Under the pieces are notes generated by a model. It was not told where the DNA came from and made no database searches. It saw only the letters and a list, made by a program, of their open reading frames with translations. The position numbers and the translations under genes are program-made. From the NCBI GenBank assembly GCA_008360955.1, contig LUCM01003808.1:42611-106610 (forward strand): a DNA stretch of 64,000 bases, written 5' to 3'. Source of the stretch: Fasciolopsis buskii (taxonomy: Eukaryota; Platyhelminthes; Trematoda; Plagiorchiida; Fasciolidae). This document shows, one piece after another, positions 36,209 through 49,668 of this stretch; the stretch's first letter is position 1, and each line of letters starts with the position of its first letter.

Positions 36209-39200
36209 AAAGTGCTCTTTCTTAAGGTACGGTCTACTGTTATATAACATTTTATAAAGGTTAACTGCGCTTCTAAATGGGTATTTTAGGTTTCGGTTAC
36301 CCGCGTGTTTATCTGCTCAAGTAAGCTGACCTGACGATTATTACAAATATGAAAGCCTTCCGGTGTTAAGTAAAAATTCGGCGAAAGCGAAAACGTAAAA
36401 CAAGACTATCTTGCAACGCTAATGTGACTTGCCCCCAAACCTAAGGTGGTTGTCAAGATTGGTCTTTTGTACTCGATGGTATTTTGTAAGGGGTTACCAG
36501 AACTAGTGGGAGGTGCTTTGAAATATTAAGGTAAGTATCAGGTGCGGCATATCACCCTTGTTACCGTACTGAATCAACGATCTTACAGCATAATATTTAA
36601 ACCACACAGAAATTAATGTAAGGCAAACAGTACTTTTTGCCAAGTGAATAAATGGATTTGAACAGAATCTGCATCTGATAATATCAGCCGGTAACCCTAA
36701 TTACTGGTTGAATAAAGCGGATCACCTCCGCGAGGGTGCAAATGGTTGGCCAACCACTGAAAATAAAATTTGCCTAACAGTTAGTCAGTTATCTGCCTAA
36801 TGCTCGTGGAATTCTACTTATCTTTTTAAAATTCAGATCAGGGTATTCCGGGGTGACAGTGCCGTGGCAGTGTCTCAGATGGTGGCGCTCGTCAGGCCGC
36901 GGAGAAAGCAACCGACCGGCTAGCAGGTTAGGATTGCATGCCATTATATAAAGGATCCATTGACCACAAAAATAACAGGATAGGAAAGGTTAAACAGTTG
37001 TGCTGATATGATATAAATACACAAAATGGTTGACTTATATTCGCTGTATAAGTTCATCTACAAATCACCGTCATTCTTCTTTATATCTTTGCCGTTGGAG
37101 CTAACCATATGCAGCTCTGCTATACAACCTTTTGTGAACTAAATGCCTGGCCTCATTAGAAAAATCAAGCCATAAAGTTAGCGAACATTAAGAGTTTTGG
37201 TCAATCAACCCTAACTGTTAGAAACTGCATCAAGTGGATCAAAAGTAATGGCGACCATCAACCTCATCTGGATAGCGAAAGACCGCGCCTTGGTTAGAGT
37301 AAAACTCTCAGACATTTGTACTGTTCTGTCTTTTTGTCCGCCATTTTCAGCAGCCGCAGTCCATACCCAGCCACCCATCCAATTTTCATCCGCACAGTCC
37401 TTCGCGGGGTCGACAAACGAGAATTTCGGTCAAGAAGTCATATTTCCGAATCATTATTGCCGAGGCATCACCGACGTCCGCATGTGCAGTGAACTTTGAA
37501 TTGGTTTTGATAAAAAGAAAACAGTGAATCAGTTCTTTCGTCACTACATAGTAGAGGTAGAAGTAGATTAGAGGTAGTATCGCTGCTCTTTAGAGAAACG
37601 GAAGACAAGGTGGGACAGAACATGCAAGCAAAATCCTCGGGTCACAAACTCATAATTAGTAACGAGTATAAATCGACGGGTAAATGATGTTAGGCCATCA
37701 AAATATGACTCAGCTCTATATAACCGATGGAATTCTTGACAACGGTCTAAATATTTAATGTTTCAGCTAGCATTTTAATTGCACTGAGGGCTGAACTAAC
37801 GAATAATATTCTGACTGATTCTGATGAGTAGCTTGTTTCGCCGTGGAATCCACTTTATTATGCCCAATGGTCAACGGTCTGATTTCGTCCATTTTGGATG
37901 CCGGTGTGCTTGAGGGGACCATTCCATTTTCATTCATTTGGACTCTTTATCCCCGCAGTTTACGAGAGGACGCAGGCAGTTAAAGTATCCATTGTACTGA
38001 TATGATTCCCGTCCGTTATAAATTTGATGACAACTATCAATTTTCTAAAGTTCTCGGCTTGATATCTTTAGTAGTTTTCTTTCTATAACCTACCTTTCAA
38101 TCCGGTTACGTTCAATAGCTGATTTTCCATCAAAGATGCTCAGCTGAGCACCTAACGAAAGGAAACTAGACTTTGCTTGTGAAAAATGGTTCGTGGAATG
38201 AAATTCAAATTTGATGCCTCTAAAGTTGGAGGCAGGTAGGAATTTCCAAGGTCAACCTATTAACATTGCCATTTTGCTATCTTAGTGAACAACTTTCAGA
38301 GTCGAGTTACTTTCGAGGTCACGGTAAAAAAGTAGGAGCAAAAATTCTGCAAATGCACACGTTCGGGTTATGTTAACTCTACTGCTGACGAAACGGTCTC
38401 AAGCTAAACTTCAGGTTCAGAGATCACAAAGCTTCAAAAATTGTTCACTCAAAAACAGCAAAACTGTTTACCACATTCTGTCATAAATTTTGTCTTCTTA
38501 AACGAGTTTTGAGAAGAAAATCCCGCTGTGTTTCTGTTGTCAGTAATAGTATTTCATGGTTACCATCACTCACAAGCCTTGTTTAAAAACGGCAGGCACT
38601 GTTACTTCTGATTTCTTCTTCATATACCATCATTTATCCTTTTGACTGCAGTTAGTGAATGTCGAGATGTACCAAATCACTACCACTGTTGCTCTTTGAA
38701 GGTGCAAAGTTGAAATCGGCAAATGAGAGACAAAAAATTACACAGGCTATCCTGACCCGAATCAACCCCGAATGATGAATGGAAGGGCCGACATTTAGCA
38801 GAAGTAGGCTACCATAGTCCAAACATGCTGCACACTGGGTCGACCTGAGTGCTTGGTATTGTTGTGCGTGTGCGTCTTGTGTGTCAACAATCCAGACGGC
38901 TGAAAGGGGCCAGTTGACAATGGATAACAAGTGATGATTTTTAATTCGCTGGTGTTTGTTGGATTATCATCAATGACAAACTGTCGCAACCAGAGACCTT
39001 CACTTCATCAGGCAATCACATGCAGTCCTAGGATATTCACAGCTAATTAAAACTATCTCAGTGTTTCTCGTTACAGTAGAATACCTAGTGACAAATTGAT
39101 CTTTTCGGAAGTAACATTAGCTGAATGAATAAGCCACTCTTTCCCCCTCTAGCTCATGGAATTTCGTGCCTATTTTAATGAATAAATGAGATCAAAATGA

Positions 39201-42200
39201 AAAAGTGGTTTAGGAACGGAAAGTCGAAAGTCTATTGGAAATTTACTGTGATAGTAAACGGTACTAAAAAATTATGGGTCAATAAACCCGCAATGGAACT
39301 TGAACATGAATTGCTAGGGGTACACTGCTGAAAAACAAAGGGTTGGCAGATTTAATTACCGGTCGAACGACTGGCTTTCTTTTTTACCTCGGTTTGAAGT
39401 CCGTTAGAAAATACTACATATTTTAAAATTTTTCATTTTTCATTTCCTTGAAGCCTTTGATAAGCTGCAGTATTTTCCCATTTGAAATTCTACTTATTCG
39501 TTTTTTTTGAAGTTTCATTTTATTGGCAGCTCCTGGCTTATCGATAAGGCTGTTTTTGAGTAAACTGCTTATAATTATAATAAGTTTTGAAATATCTAAT
39601 CGAATGTTTCTCTTTGTTTCCACCAGTGAAAAAGAGAAACAGTTGTTGTTCTGATGCGTACCCTAAAATCGCTTGCAATTAGTTTGTGTGACTAATGCTA
39701 TTTCACTCGGTTGCCCGTCATTCGGACCACACCTTTCAGGCACGGGCCTAAGACTATCGGTGTACCTGACATTTGGGAATCATCAGACTTAAGTCTTGTT
39801 TTGGATTGGAGCACATCAGTGATGTTCATTCACCGTACTCTTAAGAGTTCTGAACCCCGAGCCACCAAGACGAGAGGTCTGAGCATTACCATTTTACTAC
39901 TCCATCACCGTCCGCAGTGAACAGAACTATATTTGATTTTCAGTGACAACCAACAAACCCCGACAGCTTTAACGGAAACACGGTAGCTGCCCTGTTGACT
40001 CCGATCGATAGCATCTAACCCATTCAGGCCTCCTTGGGTAATTGCCTCTATTAAGCCACGTGCAAGTCCTGAGCCCAGACTTTGAGTGCGACGGTGGATA
40101 GGCGCTGGTAATAAGCTCTAGCGAGAACAAAACTAATCTTGTGCTTCCCGAGTGTGAGGCGGAAATGATAATCTGGGGTCTTTGTGTGAACGATATAGTC
40201 CAACCAGCCGTCAGCCAAGCAAAGTTTTAATTTGTCTCGAAAATCTTACAGGACACAGTTGGAGATCACAGACTGGAGAACAAGCTCACTTTAAGCGCTT
40301 CAAATTCGTAGTGATACCGCAATATATGATCATATCGTAGGTATGCAGTTAAGCAGAACAATGGTTGGGAATAGAAAATCCATATATTTCTCTGGTACCT
40401 ATTCATCTGGAGACTGGATTTTAAAAGATTACTACTGTAAACGAGTTAGCTTCCTGACTGGTCCAAAATTGTCATGTGATGGATGAGAAATGTACTTTTA
40501 AGATAAATGGAAAAACTTGTGAAGACTGCATTATTTTGTAAAACTGAATACATTTAGTTCAACAACAAAGCAGATTTTATGTTAAGTGAGCGCTTGCAAG
40601 CCACCCTAAATTCTCCTGAATTGCATTCTTATGCAGCTCTTGATTAGAAAAAGCTTTTCATTAAGGCTTTGGATCACCCGCACCAATTCCACTTCCGTCT
40701 AACATTTCTTTCCTTTTTATTAATGAAATAACAATGTACATTTTGTTTGTGGGGAAAATATGAATAAACATGATCATTTTAATGATAATTGGTATCGTTA
40801 TTCTTTAGACAAAGACTCTCAAAGCAGGATCCATATTCGTCTGCGTTTTCCTATAGAAGACAAAATGAATTTTATGATTCCGTTTATTGTGAAAATACTA
40901 CAAGTAATCGGCTTTTTGGAGACTCAGGTTCTTGTTTACCAATCTGCCTTCAAGCAAATAAACGGCTCAAGTGTACTCTCCCGGTTAATTTGTTTCAGTT
41001 TTACTATTACGTTGCTTAACGTTTTATTTCTCTTATTAATGATATAACTGGGCACAAAAGTTTTCACAAAAGTAGTGGCTACATTGCTAAGAATGCCGAA
41101 AAGGAAGACAGTCTGTTGGAAGCATACAAATTCGTCTTGGTTTTGATTGTTTACTAACCGTCGGTATAGTAGGAAGATGCAAATTACTAATAGAAGTTAC
41201 ATATTTATGTGTGCACTTTTCTATCTGTCATTTGCAGATATCTGCTGGCGTAAATGATGACAGTGAGTTGACAATACACCCAATGATCAAATGGCTGTTT
41301 GCATCACCACTTGAATAGTGTAAATTCATTTCATTTTAACGATCCAATTGCATTCAGTATGTCTGCTTTAGTTGTTTGTCGTTTGAAAATGTTTACAGTA
41401 AGTTTCATTGCAAATAGCACAAATAGTATTATCACTGCCTCATTCTCCTAGTCTGTCTGCAACTCATTTTTTCAGTTACTAAGCAATTAAGATGGTGAAA
41501 AATTGTTCTCTTTCAGCTTCTCTAAAATCTTTTTTTATGCGAACTTCTAAATCCATTACCTGCGAACACTTGTAACCGAATACTCGAATGCCAACCGCAC
41601 CATGGGTAGATTTCCTCTCTACCTGTCGGTAAACTCGGGCAGATCTATTGATCAAATTGTCTGTGACTGTGTTGTAACAGAGGATAGACGACAAACAGCC
41701 GAGGGCTTTCTGTACGATTTTGCTCGTGAAAAATTAGTTTCGGCCAGGACTCTCTATGCACGAGTCACAATTGTTTTTTCATTCAATAAGCCACTTGGAG
41801 AACGAAACCAACCGAAAATTTTTAACAATTCAAACGTAAATTGTTAGTGACTGAAGTATTTTTCAGTTTTACTCTTTCTAATGACAATACAATCTGTTGT
41901 TTTTTATCCTTGAAAGTATAGAAGTTAACCAATATAATTCTTCATACCTGACAAAATCACCGGTTGATACTCATGATTAAAGTAATGTAAACATACAAGT
42001 ATTACAACAGGATAACTTGACTGTTCGTGATGAATGGCCCCGAGAAAGTACGGATGGTGATTGGAGTTGTGGTCGTCAAATGAAATATCCGACGAGGTGC
42101 ATCCACTTCCTCTCCCGATTTCCAACTGAAGCCGTTGCGAGGAGGACATAGTGCAGACTGACGTTGAGTAAACATACTAAATAAGTTGCGATAACTCTGA

Positions 42201-43832
42201 AATCGCTATAGACTCGCAGGAAAAGATACGTAACTAATCTACTTTCTTATTTTATTACATTGCAAAAGTGCAACATATCTGAAAGGTAGCCAAGGAATGA
42301 CCAAAATTGGATATGATCGACGATAAAAGTATCGAAACTAGCAACCCTGTATTCAAACTGAAAGATTATATCCGCCTGACCCTCACTAGTTAGTTCACTG
42401 GCAGATATTTGGAAGCTGAAAACCTTGATGTATCTTTATGCTCCAATGAATCAATTAAGAGGCCCGATGTTCGTAATGAAGTAGCTCCTTGAAGGTCAAT
42501 GTTCATGAACGCAGCTTCCTCAGTAAGGAGAAATACCCAAGTGTCCTGTTAGTTAAATGATATTTATTGCTAAATGATTCCCTTATATCAACCTGTGACT
42601 TTTTAAGCTGTCGCTGCTGGTTGTATATCGGTAGACTTCAAACGTGACCTATTTTCTAGAGTGATTTAATCAGTGAGTTGTTCTCTCCATCATTACGGTG
42701 GTTCCCTATTTGATAGCAAACTCGTATAACCCCATACTCAGCCCTGACATTTCATTTGATTTGAACTTTGGATGCAAGACCTATCTAATAAACCAGCTTT
42801 TGCGGTTCTACTTCCGGGCCTGTGAGTGTATTTGTTTTCCAATCTTGTATTCGTGATTGCTATCTCTAGCGCCTTCAGTCAGTCGTCTCGACTGTAGTCA
42901 AATTCCAACTTCCCAATCAAGCAAGAACGACCAAAGGACCTCTGGCAGCTCAGCAGAACAATTTCCTTTATGTGCAATAATCAAATGCTTTATTTAGGTC
43001 CACGCAAGATAAAGTTCTGTAGCCGATTTCCCTCCGTCCAACAGGCCAATTTTTTCGCCCTTCGATCTTCCTATGGAATGCCGCCTCCGCTCTCCCCTGA
43101 AGGCGTTACAAAATCAGGACACTTTCAGTCAGTCCGCGGACTTGTGCGTCTGGCTGATTCCCTACTTGTCCTCGGGCTTATTTTTGGTCTGATCTCAAGC
43201 CTGGATGCTTATGAAGTGGCATCAGAGAAGTTTGGGAATCAGTTTTGTTCTTCTTGTTATAGTCACGCTTCACCTTTGCATGACTCATTGCAACGAAGGA
43301 AAGTGACATTGCACGTAGTCCCCTTACTGTATTTTCTAATTTGTTTAGTACAAAATACAATGGTGGATTGAGAAGGGACTTGAGGGAGTCTCCGAGGGGA
43401 AACTGTTACTAATCCAGCCAAAGTTGACCATCATTATCATATATTACCGTTGCGGCCTGGACGCACTTGGAGGAAAAAAGTTGTACAACGCTCAGAATAA
43501 TACCTCAGCAGCACTTCCGATCCAATACGTGATAGATTGTCCTCAACCCTAATACTACGCGGCATGGACAACTTTAGGACTACATCCGGTAACAGTACCT
43601 TTGTCGTTCTGATAGGTACCCCTATGAACCTCACGACTAGGAGACAGAAGAGACGTTCACTAAGTAGTCCTTTTACAGCAGTTTAGCAACTGCGATCGAT
43701 AGACGTAGGTTGGTAGAACAACCAGGCGTTGTTCGTGCTTCGAACAGAAGGACAATAGGTAGACAGATAAAATGGCTGGGGAATAGGCAGACAGCTGCAA
43801 TAGCTGATACCTTCACGCGTTCAAGCAGCGTG
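36209..43832. other. Large intron upstream of exon 3, unannotated part
   Basis: About 7.6 kb within the model intron between exon 1 and exon 3. Contains a possible ~30-base SINE tail at 40714-40742 and scattered frames of 60-95 codons on both strands. The missing second receptor exon may lie here or to the left; I could not find a convincing one. Confidence 0.5.
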
Positions 43833-43882
43833 AGTTCGTCTGAGTGTGTGTACGTCTCTTCGTCTGAGTGTGTATGGGTGTG
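43833..43882. repeat. Short tandem repeat, two units
   Basis: Two adjacent copies of a ~24-base unit containing TTCGTCTGAGTGTGT with TACG/ATGG variants. It lies in the intron after exon 1. Confidence 0.7.
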
Positions 43883-44439
43883 TAATGTCAATCATTATTC
43901 AACTGATGTTTAGCTGAGGAGAGCACACCGGCAGCGAGCATAACGAAGATAAATTGTGAAGAATGGGAAGTCCACAACACAACAGCAACAGAAGTTGAAT
44001 TAGTTCAGTGGCAGAAATTCCTGAAAGATAGATCACCTAGTTTACCAGTAGTGACCAGCCATTCAGTTCGATTTAGGGTTCGAATCCCGATGTACATATC
44101 CAAATGGGTTCTCAATGACCGTTTCGATGTCAGTATTCAAAAGTTGTGGTATCCATTTGTCGTTCAGTTAACTAGTTTGTGGTTTGTTTTATGCAGCCTG
44201 TTCACAGTGAGTGATACACAGATCAATAATCAAAGCGGACTCAACAAAAGAAACACAGCTCATTGATCTCACTTAAGCGGTTGAACTCGGCTTCAAGGGA
44301 TCGTGAATAAATCCAGCAAGCAGCATCCATGTCCCTTAAGAAGCACGAAAAATAGTTTTTAAACCGGTTAGCAAAAATTTCTCACTTCTCATATGGAAGA
44401 CCATTACTGATGAAAAATGAAATTCTAGGGCAATTATAA

Positions 44440-46300
44440 TAGTTGGTGGATGGTTCCGCCGTCGCCGGGCTCACTACCCTGCCTGATCTATTGAGGCTTT
44501 ATATGGTTCACCACTTTAAGCCGCGGGATCACGGTCGCCAGTTTTCCCTCGCACAAACCATATTTCACAGTCATGCGCTGTCTGTTTCTGGTGTTGTCAC
44601 TGCACACGCAAAAAGTCAACAGGAACTCGCCATCCTGAATGAACCCTAACATTGGTTCTGTTCACCGATTTCTCCAGTCTTGTTTTCTGACTCTATTTTG
44701 GGCCGAATCTTAAACCTCACTCTCCGATAGCATTCACTCCAAATTTTCTAATTATACTTTCTATTCGTCCATTTTCCAAAGGCAGGTTTCTGTGCTTTTG
44801 TGCATCATTCATCTGCCATCGCCGGGTATCAAATCCTGACAGTCACTCTCGTGCGTTTCGACTCGTGTAGCTGGAACTTCGGTTCTCCCCACACAGCCTT
44901 TACTTTTGTATCCTTTATCAGGACGCCAGCAGTGCAGGCTGTTTCATTTTTGATTTCCCATCATCAAACATGCAACCTTTGTTTTTGTAGAAGCCAAACG
45001 TCGCGCCACCATCTTAGGAGGTTTCATTGTTCGCAACCTTGAACTGCTGGTATACCCTCCCGACACCTCGGTCATGGGCGCGAAACCGAACGATTCACTT
45101 TGGTCAGCGGTTTACCTCTCTTGACAAGTATAACCGATCGGTCTGGTGACCATGCCCATACCCTTCGTCTTATCCTCACCTACATCAGTTCTCCCCCTTC
45201 TTTTCTTATTGGAATTTTGTGTCAACATCCTCCACTAACTCCCCCCATCACAACGCTTAACCTTCTTCAAGACACATTATGACACCGCACTTCAGCTGAC
45301 TGGAACAATTGCTGCATCTTCTTCCTATATCACCTGAATTGCTCTTCTATACTGTTCAAACTAGAGAAACCGGAATCCAACAAGAGGTTTAGTCTTCCAT
45401 GAGGTCGACCTGTGCGCTTTAAGTGCTCAATATTTCCACGCTGATACCTTCCACTCAGTCCCGCCTACTAGCAGCGTTTTTTGCGTGCTTGAAACAGACA
45501 TCTGTTAACTGTACAGAGAGCCAAAGAGGGTTTTGTCCGATTCAGTGTAGAATGACTACTCTCATCCACCAACAGCAGCTGAACATTTTGGCCTGCTTCC
45601 AAAGCAGTGTCCCACAATTTCTCTTCCAGTTTCACTCCCATATGTAATTCTTGTGGTGATCTTGTCTGTAAACTACATGAGAAAGCTGAGGCTATGCTTC
45701 CCAATTCGCCTCCATTTCTGCTTTGTCCAATTATCATACACTGCCTGCTTCTGCTTCTTCTGCTGTTCGTTTAACTACCTCGTTTCGATATTAAGAAGAT
45801 CCGTCAAGCACTGTGCTCTCTGAAATTTTGCAAACTACCCGATCCTGACGGTGTCCCACCCATGATAGTTAAAATGTGTGCCACTGAATTGGTTTCCCTT
45901 TTACGTCGCCCACTCCGATCTCACTGTCCAACTGTTGATCTACTGATCTCGCCTTATACTCATTGTTGGCCTCTCAAAACAATAACGGAGAAACACATGT
46001 GATTGGGCTACATATCTCTAAGGCTTCCGACCGAGTTTAGCATGAAGGTCTTCTAGCGAAACTGCTCCGAAGTAGGCGACGGCTGAGCAACAGGACCACC
46101 ACCCGAACTACGTCGGAACGTTAAATTAATTTTTCGTCAGTCTTGGTTTTCAGACTGATGCTGCTCCTCGTAAGCCAACAACGATGGTCTAGCGAGGTTC
46201 TTAAATACTATATCAGAATAACTTTGTCAAAACTGTATTCCCGTTCGACGTAACTTTTGGCGCACCTTTTTCTCACTTCGGTCTGTAAATCATTGAGATT
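44440..46300 (+). pseudogene. Jockey/CR1-like LINE relic, heavily decayed
   Basis: The plus strand reads FDIKKIRQALCSLKFCKLPD followed by PDGVPPMIVKMCATEL at 45784-45900, matching the family motif KxLKxxKAPGPDGIPxxxLKxCAxEL at the start of the reverse transcriptase. Further on, 46001-46070 reads ISKASDRV, a stop, then HEGLLAKLLRS, matching DISKAFDRVWHEGLLAKL. The part upstream to 44440 is serine- and leucine-rich with many stops and may be the endonuclease region. The element is dead and lies in the intron after exon 1, opposite to the host gene. Confidence 0.6.
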
Positions 46301-47411
46301 TGACACCCCTGATAGTTACATCTCACATCTGAAATCGAAAGACTTTTAGCTTTTTCATGGAGACTGGTATGCCGACTAAATCGCTCAGATTGGGAATCAA
46401 TCGTTGGTCATGTCAATTCTCATAATATCCGGAAAATATTGATGATTTTTTCCTGATGTATCGATAAGAGTAGCTCTTAGCGATGACTGAAGCTGAATCA
46501 TGCACCCCGTGGGTAAATGGTGAGGGATTTTGTGAGGTTAGATTTCGTGACGTCTGTCAGGATTGCATTGTCGATATACTTTATCATTACTTGAATTGGT
46601 TTTCAGTATTTCCAATCATATGTGGTGAACTAATAAGCATTGGGTAAGTTAACTCACAAGTGTACATCTCAAACACATTGTTACCGTTCTTAAAAACAGG
46701 TATTTCGACTACCAGCAGCCAGTGTTCCCTTTCAAATCAACAATAATCTATAATCCACAAATCAGCTTCACCTCTTTTGTCATGTCATTTAGACATTTTA
46801 ATTCTTTCTAAAAACGAATAAATTAGAAATTAACTAAATCGGTACCCTTCTTTTTTCTGGCTAAGTTTAAGTGCTACGTTGCAAACATTACTTGCTAGTC
46901 CAATCATTTCTGAAAATTACATTGTAGCTGTAGTCCCTCACACGTCAAATCAACCCAAATAGACATGAAACGGTACAGCATTTTCTAAACCAATTGATGG
47001 TTAGGTTTCCAGTGCTGGCTCGAAAAATGAATTTCAGTCACAAAAGGGAGAAACCAACTCCATACAGAAAGCTCGCTAATTGGCACACAGTCAAGTCCAC
47101 GTAGTACTCCGTGTCTGTAGACGGAATAAGTGGTGGCCAGTGCTACTGAACGCTACGCAGACGACCGTTCGTGTAAGGTTAGAACTAGTAACAGCTAGAT
47201 GTACTCCAATTAGATGTGATCTTGAACCAACCTGTTTAAAGTCTGTTTCGGAGAAAACTACGAACTTATGCTACAAAATGGGCAAAACTTTTAATCTTTT
47301 AGGTAAAGTTACATTGGAAGTAATGTGTGGCTTCTGTGACCTTTTATGATACGCCCAAAAAATTACTGGTCTAATTTACGTGTTACAAAGCTAGCAAAAC
47401 ACAAGACTAAC

Positions 47412-47672
47412 CTTGAATCCCATTTTTGTCACCGGACTTTCATTTCTCGGGCCCCTTATCGTCATCGACGGTCTTGTTCGTCCTGATATACTCTTAGAGT
47501 GGATCGGAACGAAAATGCCTAAAAGCAGATCACCGGGGTAGACGAACGGTTCGTTTTCAGAACTGCTTATTGTCGGCAGATGAACAGGTTGACTGAATCC
47601 GATAAGAAGAATAAGAAATAAAATCCGAATCTGCCATAAACTAAGGACGGTATTTATCCGTCGAACTGACAT
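47412..47672 (-). CDS. Exon 1: signal peptide and start of mGluR-type ligand-binding domain
   Basis: The exon runs from the ATG at 47672 (context ataATGtca, A at -3) to a GTTAGT donor after AAG at 47412, phase 0, 87 codons. An upstream in-frame GTG at 47693 is not needed. Residues 14-27 form a hydrophobic core (ILFLILLIGFS) typical of a secretory signal peptide. Residues 46-58, PGDLLLGIFVPIH, match the first beta strand of class C GPCR ligand-binding domains, which usually reads like GDLVLGGLFPVH. The protein should enter the secretory pathway. The stretch after the motif (residues 60-87) is basic and serine-rich and does not contain the usual Cys-Gly of the family, which must come from a further exon. 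Confidence 0.8.
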
Positions 47673-49330
47673 TATCGTAAACTGAATAAGCACTCATTCG
47701 CCGTGACTATGATATCGTATCTGTTACGTTGAGCTTTTGGGGGCTACTCTGTCAAACACTCGTTGTTTGAGCTCTCACATGTGCTTCCATGTTCCAGTGG
47801 CTGTGCACGAAATGGTTTGTTAGTGTGCTGATGCACGCACACACAGTCACACACAGTCCCTTGTAGGGATCAAAAACCATGCGCGTGGTTTTTGGTGAAT
47901 TTGAAAGATCAATACGCCCGTAGGTTTCTCTGTACTAACATATCACCGGATCAGGCTGTTAGTTTTTCATCACCGAACACAAAGGTCACCATGGCCATGC
48001 GGTTATGTCCCCCTCATACTAGTGGTAACTCGCTTGTTATCTAACAGTCACTCAGTTAATTGAAAACAACCTGAGTTAAACTAATTGAATAAGCTTGCCA
48101 TACCATAGTAATGGTCCGTATATCGTCTTCCACGTGACTTGGCATGTGTGAAAATAAGACAATTGGGCTGAATGTCCAAATTCAACTACAGGCGATAGAG
48201 TCTACTCCCTATAAGGAAGTAAGGTCTCCGTAATAACACGTCTCACCCCCCTTCTAGCTGATATATCTATATTTGAATTATAAGAGGGTGAAACAATTGC
48301 AATTACTGTCCCGTTTGACTAGTACCACGGCTTTGCGTATTAACTTGTCTTCCCTTCTGTCATGATGTAAATGGTGGCAGAACCTTTCGGAAGTTTAAAC
48401 CCAGACCTCTGACAGTGAAATTCTCTGTGAGACGGACGAATAGCTCTCTTTTTAGGCCACGAAATAATCGAAACAACGCAGCGGTTTTCTTTAGCGAAGG
48501 ATCTGTAGAAATGGGGGACGATGTGAACAGCTATCCAACTTGCACAGCTCCGTTACAATAAACCAGAAATAGGACCCAATAAAATATTTGGTAAACTTAG
48601 TCAGACCCATTTGATCGGAGGGATCTCTGGAGAAAGAGTAGAAAATCTTCCGTGTGTTTTTCAGAAAACGGCCACTTAGAAGTGTTCGTCAGTTTTAACA
48701 TGAAGTGGGAGGCGAAACGGAAAAGCATGCCATCTTTGGATAAAAAACTCTTTTAGTTAGTCTCTCAAACAGAAATGGTGTAGGAACTGAAAGACTTGCC
48801 ATAATTTTACTTATATTACCTAAAGTTATGTTCACTGCGGCAGCTGTACCTGGGACGAGTTTTGAGAATAAAAATAAATTACCTTCGTCAAATCCATCAA
48901 AGGTTATTCATAGGACTGGCATTCTTGCCCTTGTTGGTTAGGTGCTCCACTGCTGCATTACGGTCAACACGGCTCTCAAAAGCCAACCAAGCAAATAAAT
49001 GTCCAGTGTTGAGCACATCACTGTTCCGGTGGCAACGCAAGTGTCCTATTTTCGTCTAACTGAAAAACCTCGCCGGTCACTTTCCAGGGGAAGGAAACTG
49101 TACAGCCTAATGGGATCAAAAGGATACTTTATTGCATTGTGCGTTGTACCGCGATGGTCAATTTGAATTATGCTGGTTGACTGGCCTTTTACTGAGTAAA
49201 ACGCAGCTGGATTTAATTTTTCGTAATAGATATGGTGCCTGATGTCGACTCAAACTAACTCAAGCGTGCACTAATTACACCACATATCGGCCGAACGAGG
49301 CATTTAGCTCAGCTTAGCAGGAAAGGTCAT

Positions 49331-49465
49331 TCACGCTAAATCTACAGAGGTAGAATTTGTACAGTATATGGTTTTATTTTTAATTATTTTCGAGAACTCG
49401 GGCATCCATTCAGCGAATATAGCATCAGAAACTTTGTACAGACCACCGTCATGCAATACCCGAAT
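49331..49465 (-). CDS. Candidate terminal exon of an unidentified gene (b)
   Basis: The acceptor aatttttcccttccggcag is very good. The exon reads IRVLHDGGLYKVSDAIFAEW, then MPEFSKIIKNKTIYCTNSTS and VDLA before TGA at 49331: 44 residues. It fits phase 0 after the candidate exon at 49519-49668 across a 53-nt intron. It lies about 1.7 kb upstream of the receptor gene's start codon, on the same strand, so the two genes would be head to tail. No family is recognised. Confidence 0.45.
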   Translation of the reverse strand: MRVLHDGGLYKVSDAIFAEWMPEFSKIIKNKTIYCTNSTSVDLA

Positions 49466-49518
49466 CTGCCGGAAGGGAAAAATTTGATGGCCGTTTTTGT
49501 GGCTAAACTTAACGATAC

Positions 49519-49668
49519 GGCATGGGTTATTATCTCTCTTTTGTTCAGAAGCTGAAAAACTCGTGGTGTGGCAATCAAAAACAGGTCTTGGTCATAGACA
49601 ACACCATCCAGAACAAACGCAGTCGAAATCAACATTATTTGGGTTCCATCCGCAAGTTCGAGGTGTTT
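49519..49668 (-). CDS. Candidate exon of an unidentified gene (a)
   Basis: Read on the minus strand after an acceptor tgaaccatag, 50 codons follow in phase 0: KHLELADGTQIMLISTAFVL, DGVVYDQDLFLIATPRVFQL, LNKREIITHA. The chosen donor GTATCG is weak, but it creates a 53-nt intron to a second exon in the same phase (49331-49465) with an excellent acceptor. Such short introns are common in flatworm genes. The peptide looks like a folded, soluble protein with alternating strands, but I do not recognise the family. The plus strand is also partly open here (LGHPFSEYSIRNFVQTTVMQ at 49387 onwards), so strand is not certain. Confidence 0.4.

Larger units (their letters stand above)
5492..47672 (-). other. 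Gene span: mGluR-type ligand-binding-domain gene
   Basis: This is the extent of a split gene read from 47672 down to 5492. Supported exons are 47412-47672, 32659-32796, 24573-24770, 22933-23045, 17058-17257, 12427-12670, 7436-7587, 5622-5783 and 5492-5538, with a doubtful extra one at 34955-34996. Every junction joins in a compatible phase, and the pieces follow the order of the metabotropic glutamate receptor ligand-binding domain. Introns range from 83 nt (5539-5621) to over 12 kb and are filled with transposon relics. Total coding length is 1515 nt without the doubtful exon, giving 504 residues, close to signal peptide plus ligand-binding domain of the family. The cysteine-rich and seven-helix parts are not found. 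The family assignment is firm by motif; the 3' end is not. Confidence 0.85.

Noticed and set aside
44051..44266. Box B-like GGGTTCGAATCCC at 44083-44095 as a tRNA or SINE
   Set aside because: No box A, stem pairing or second copy could be found around it.
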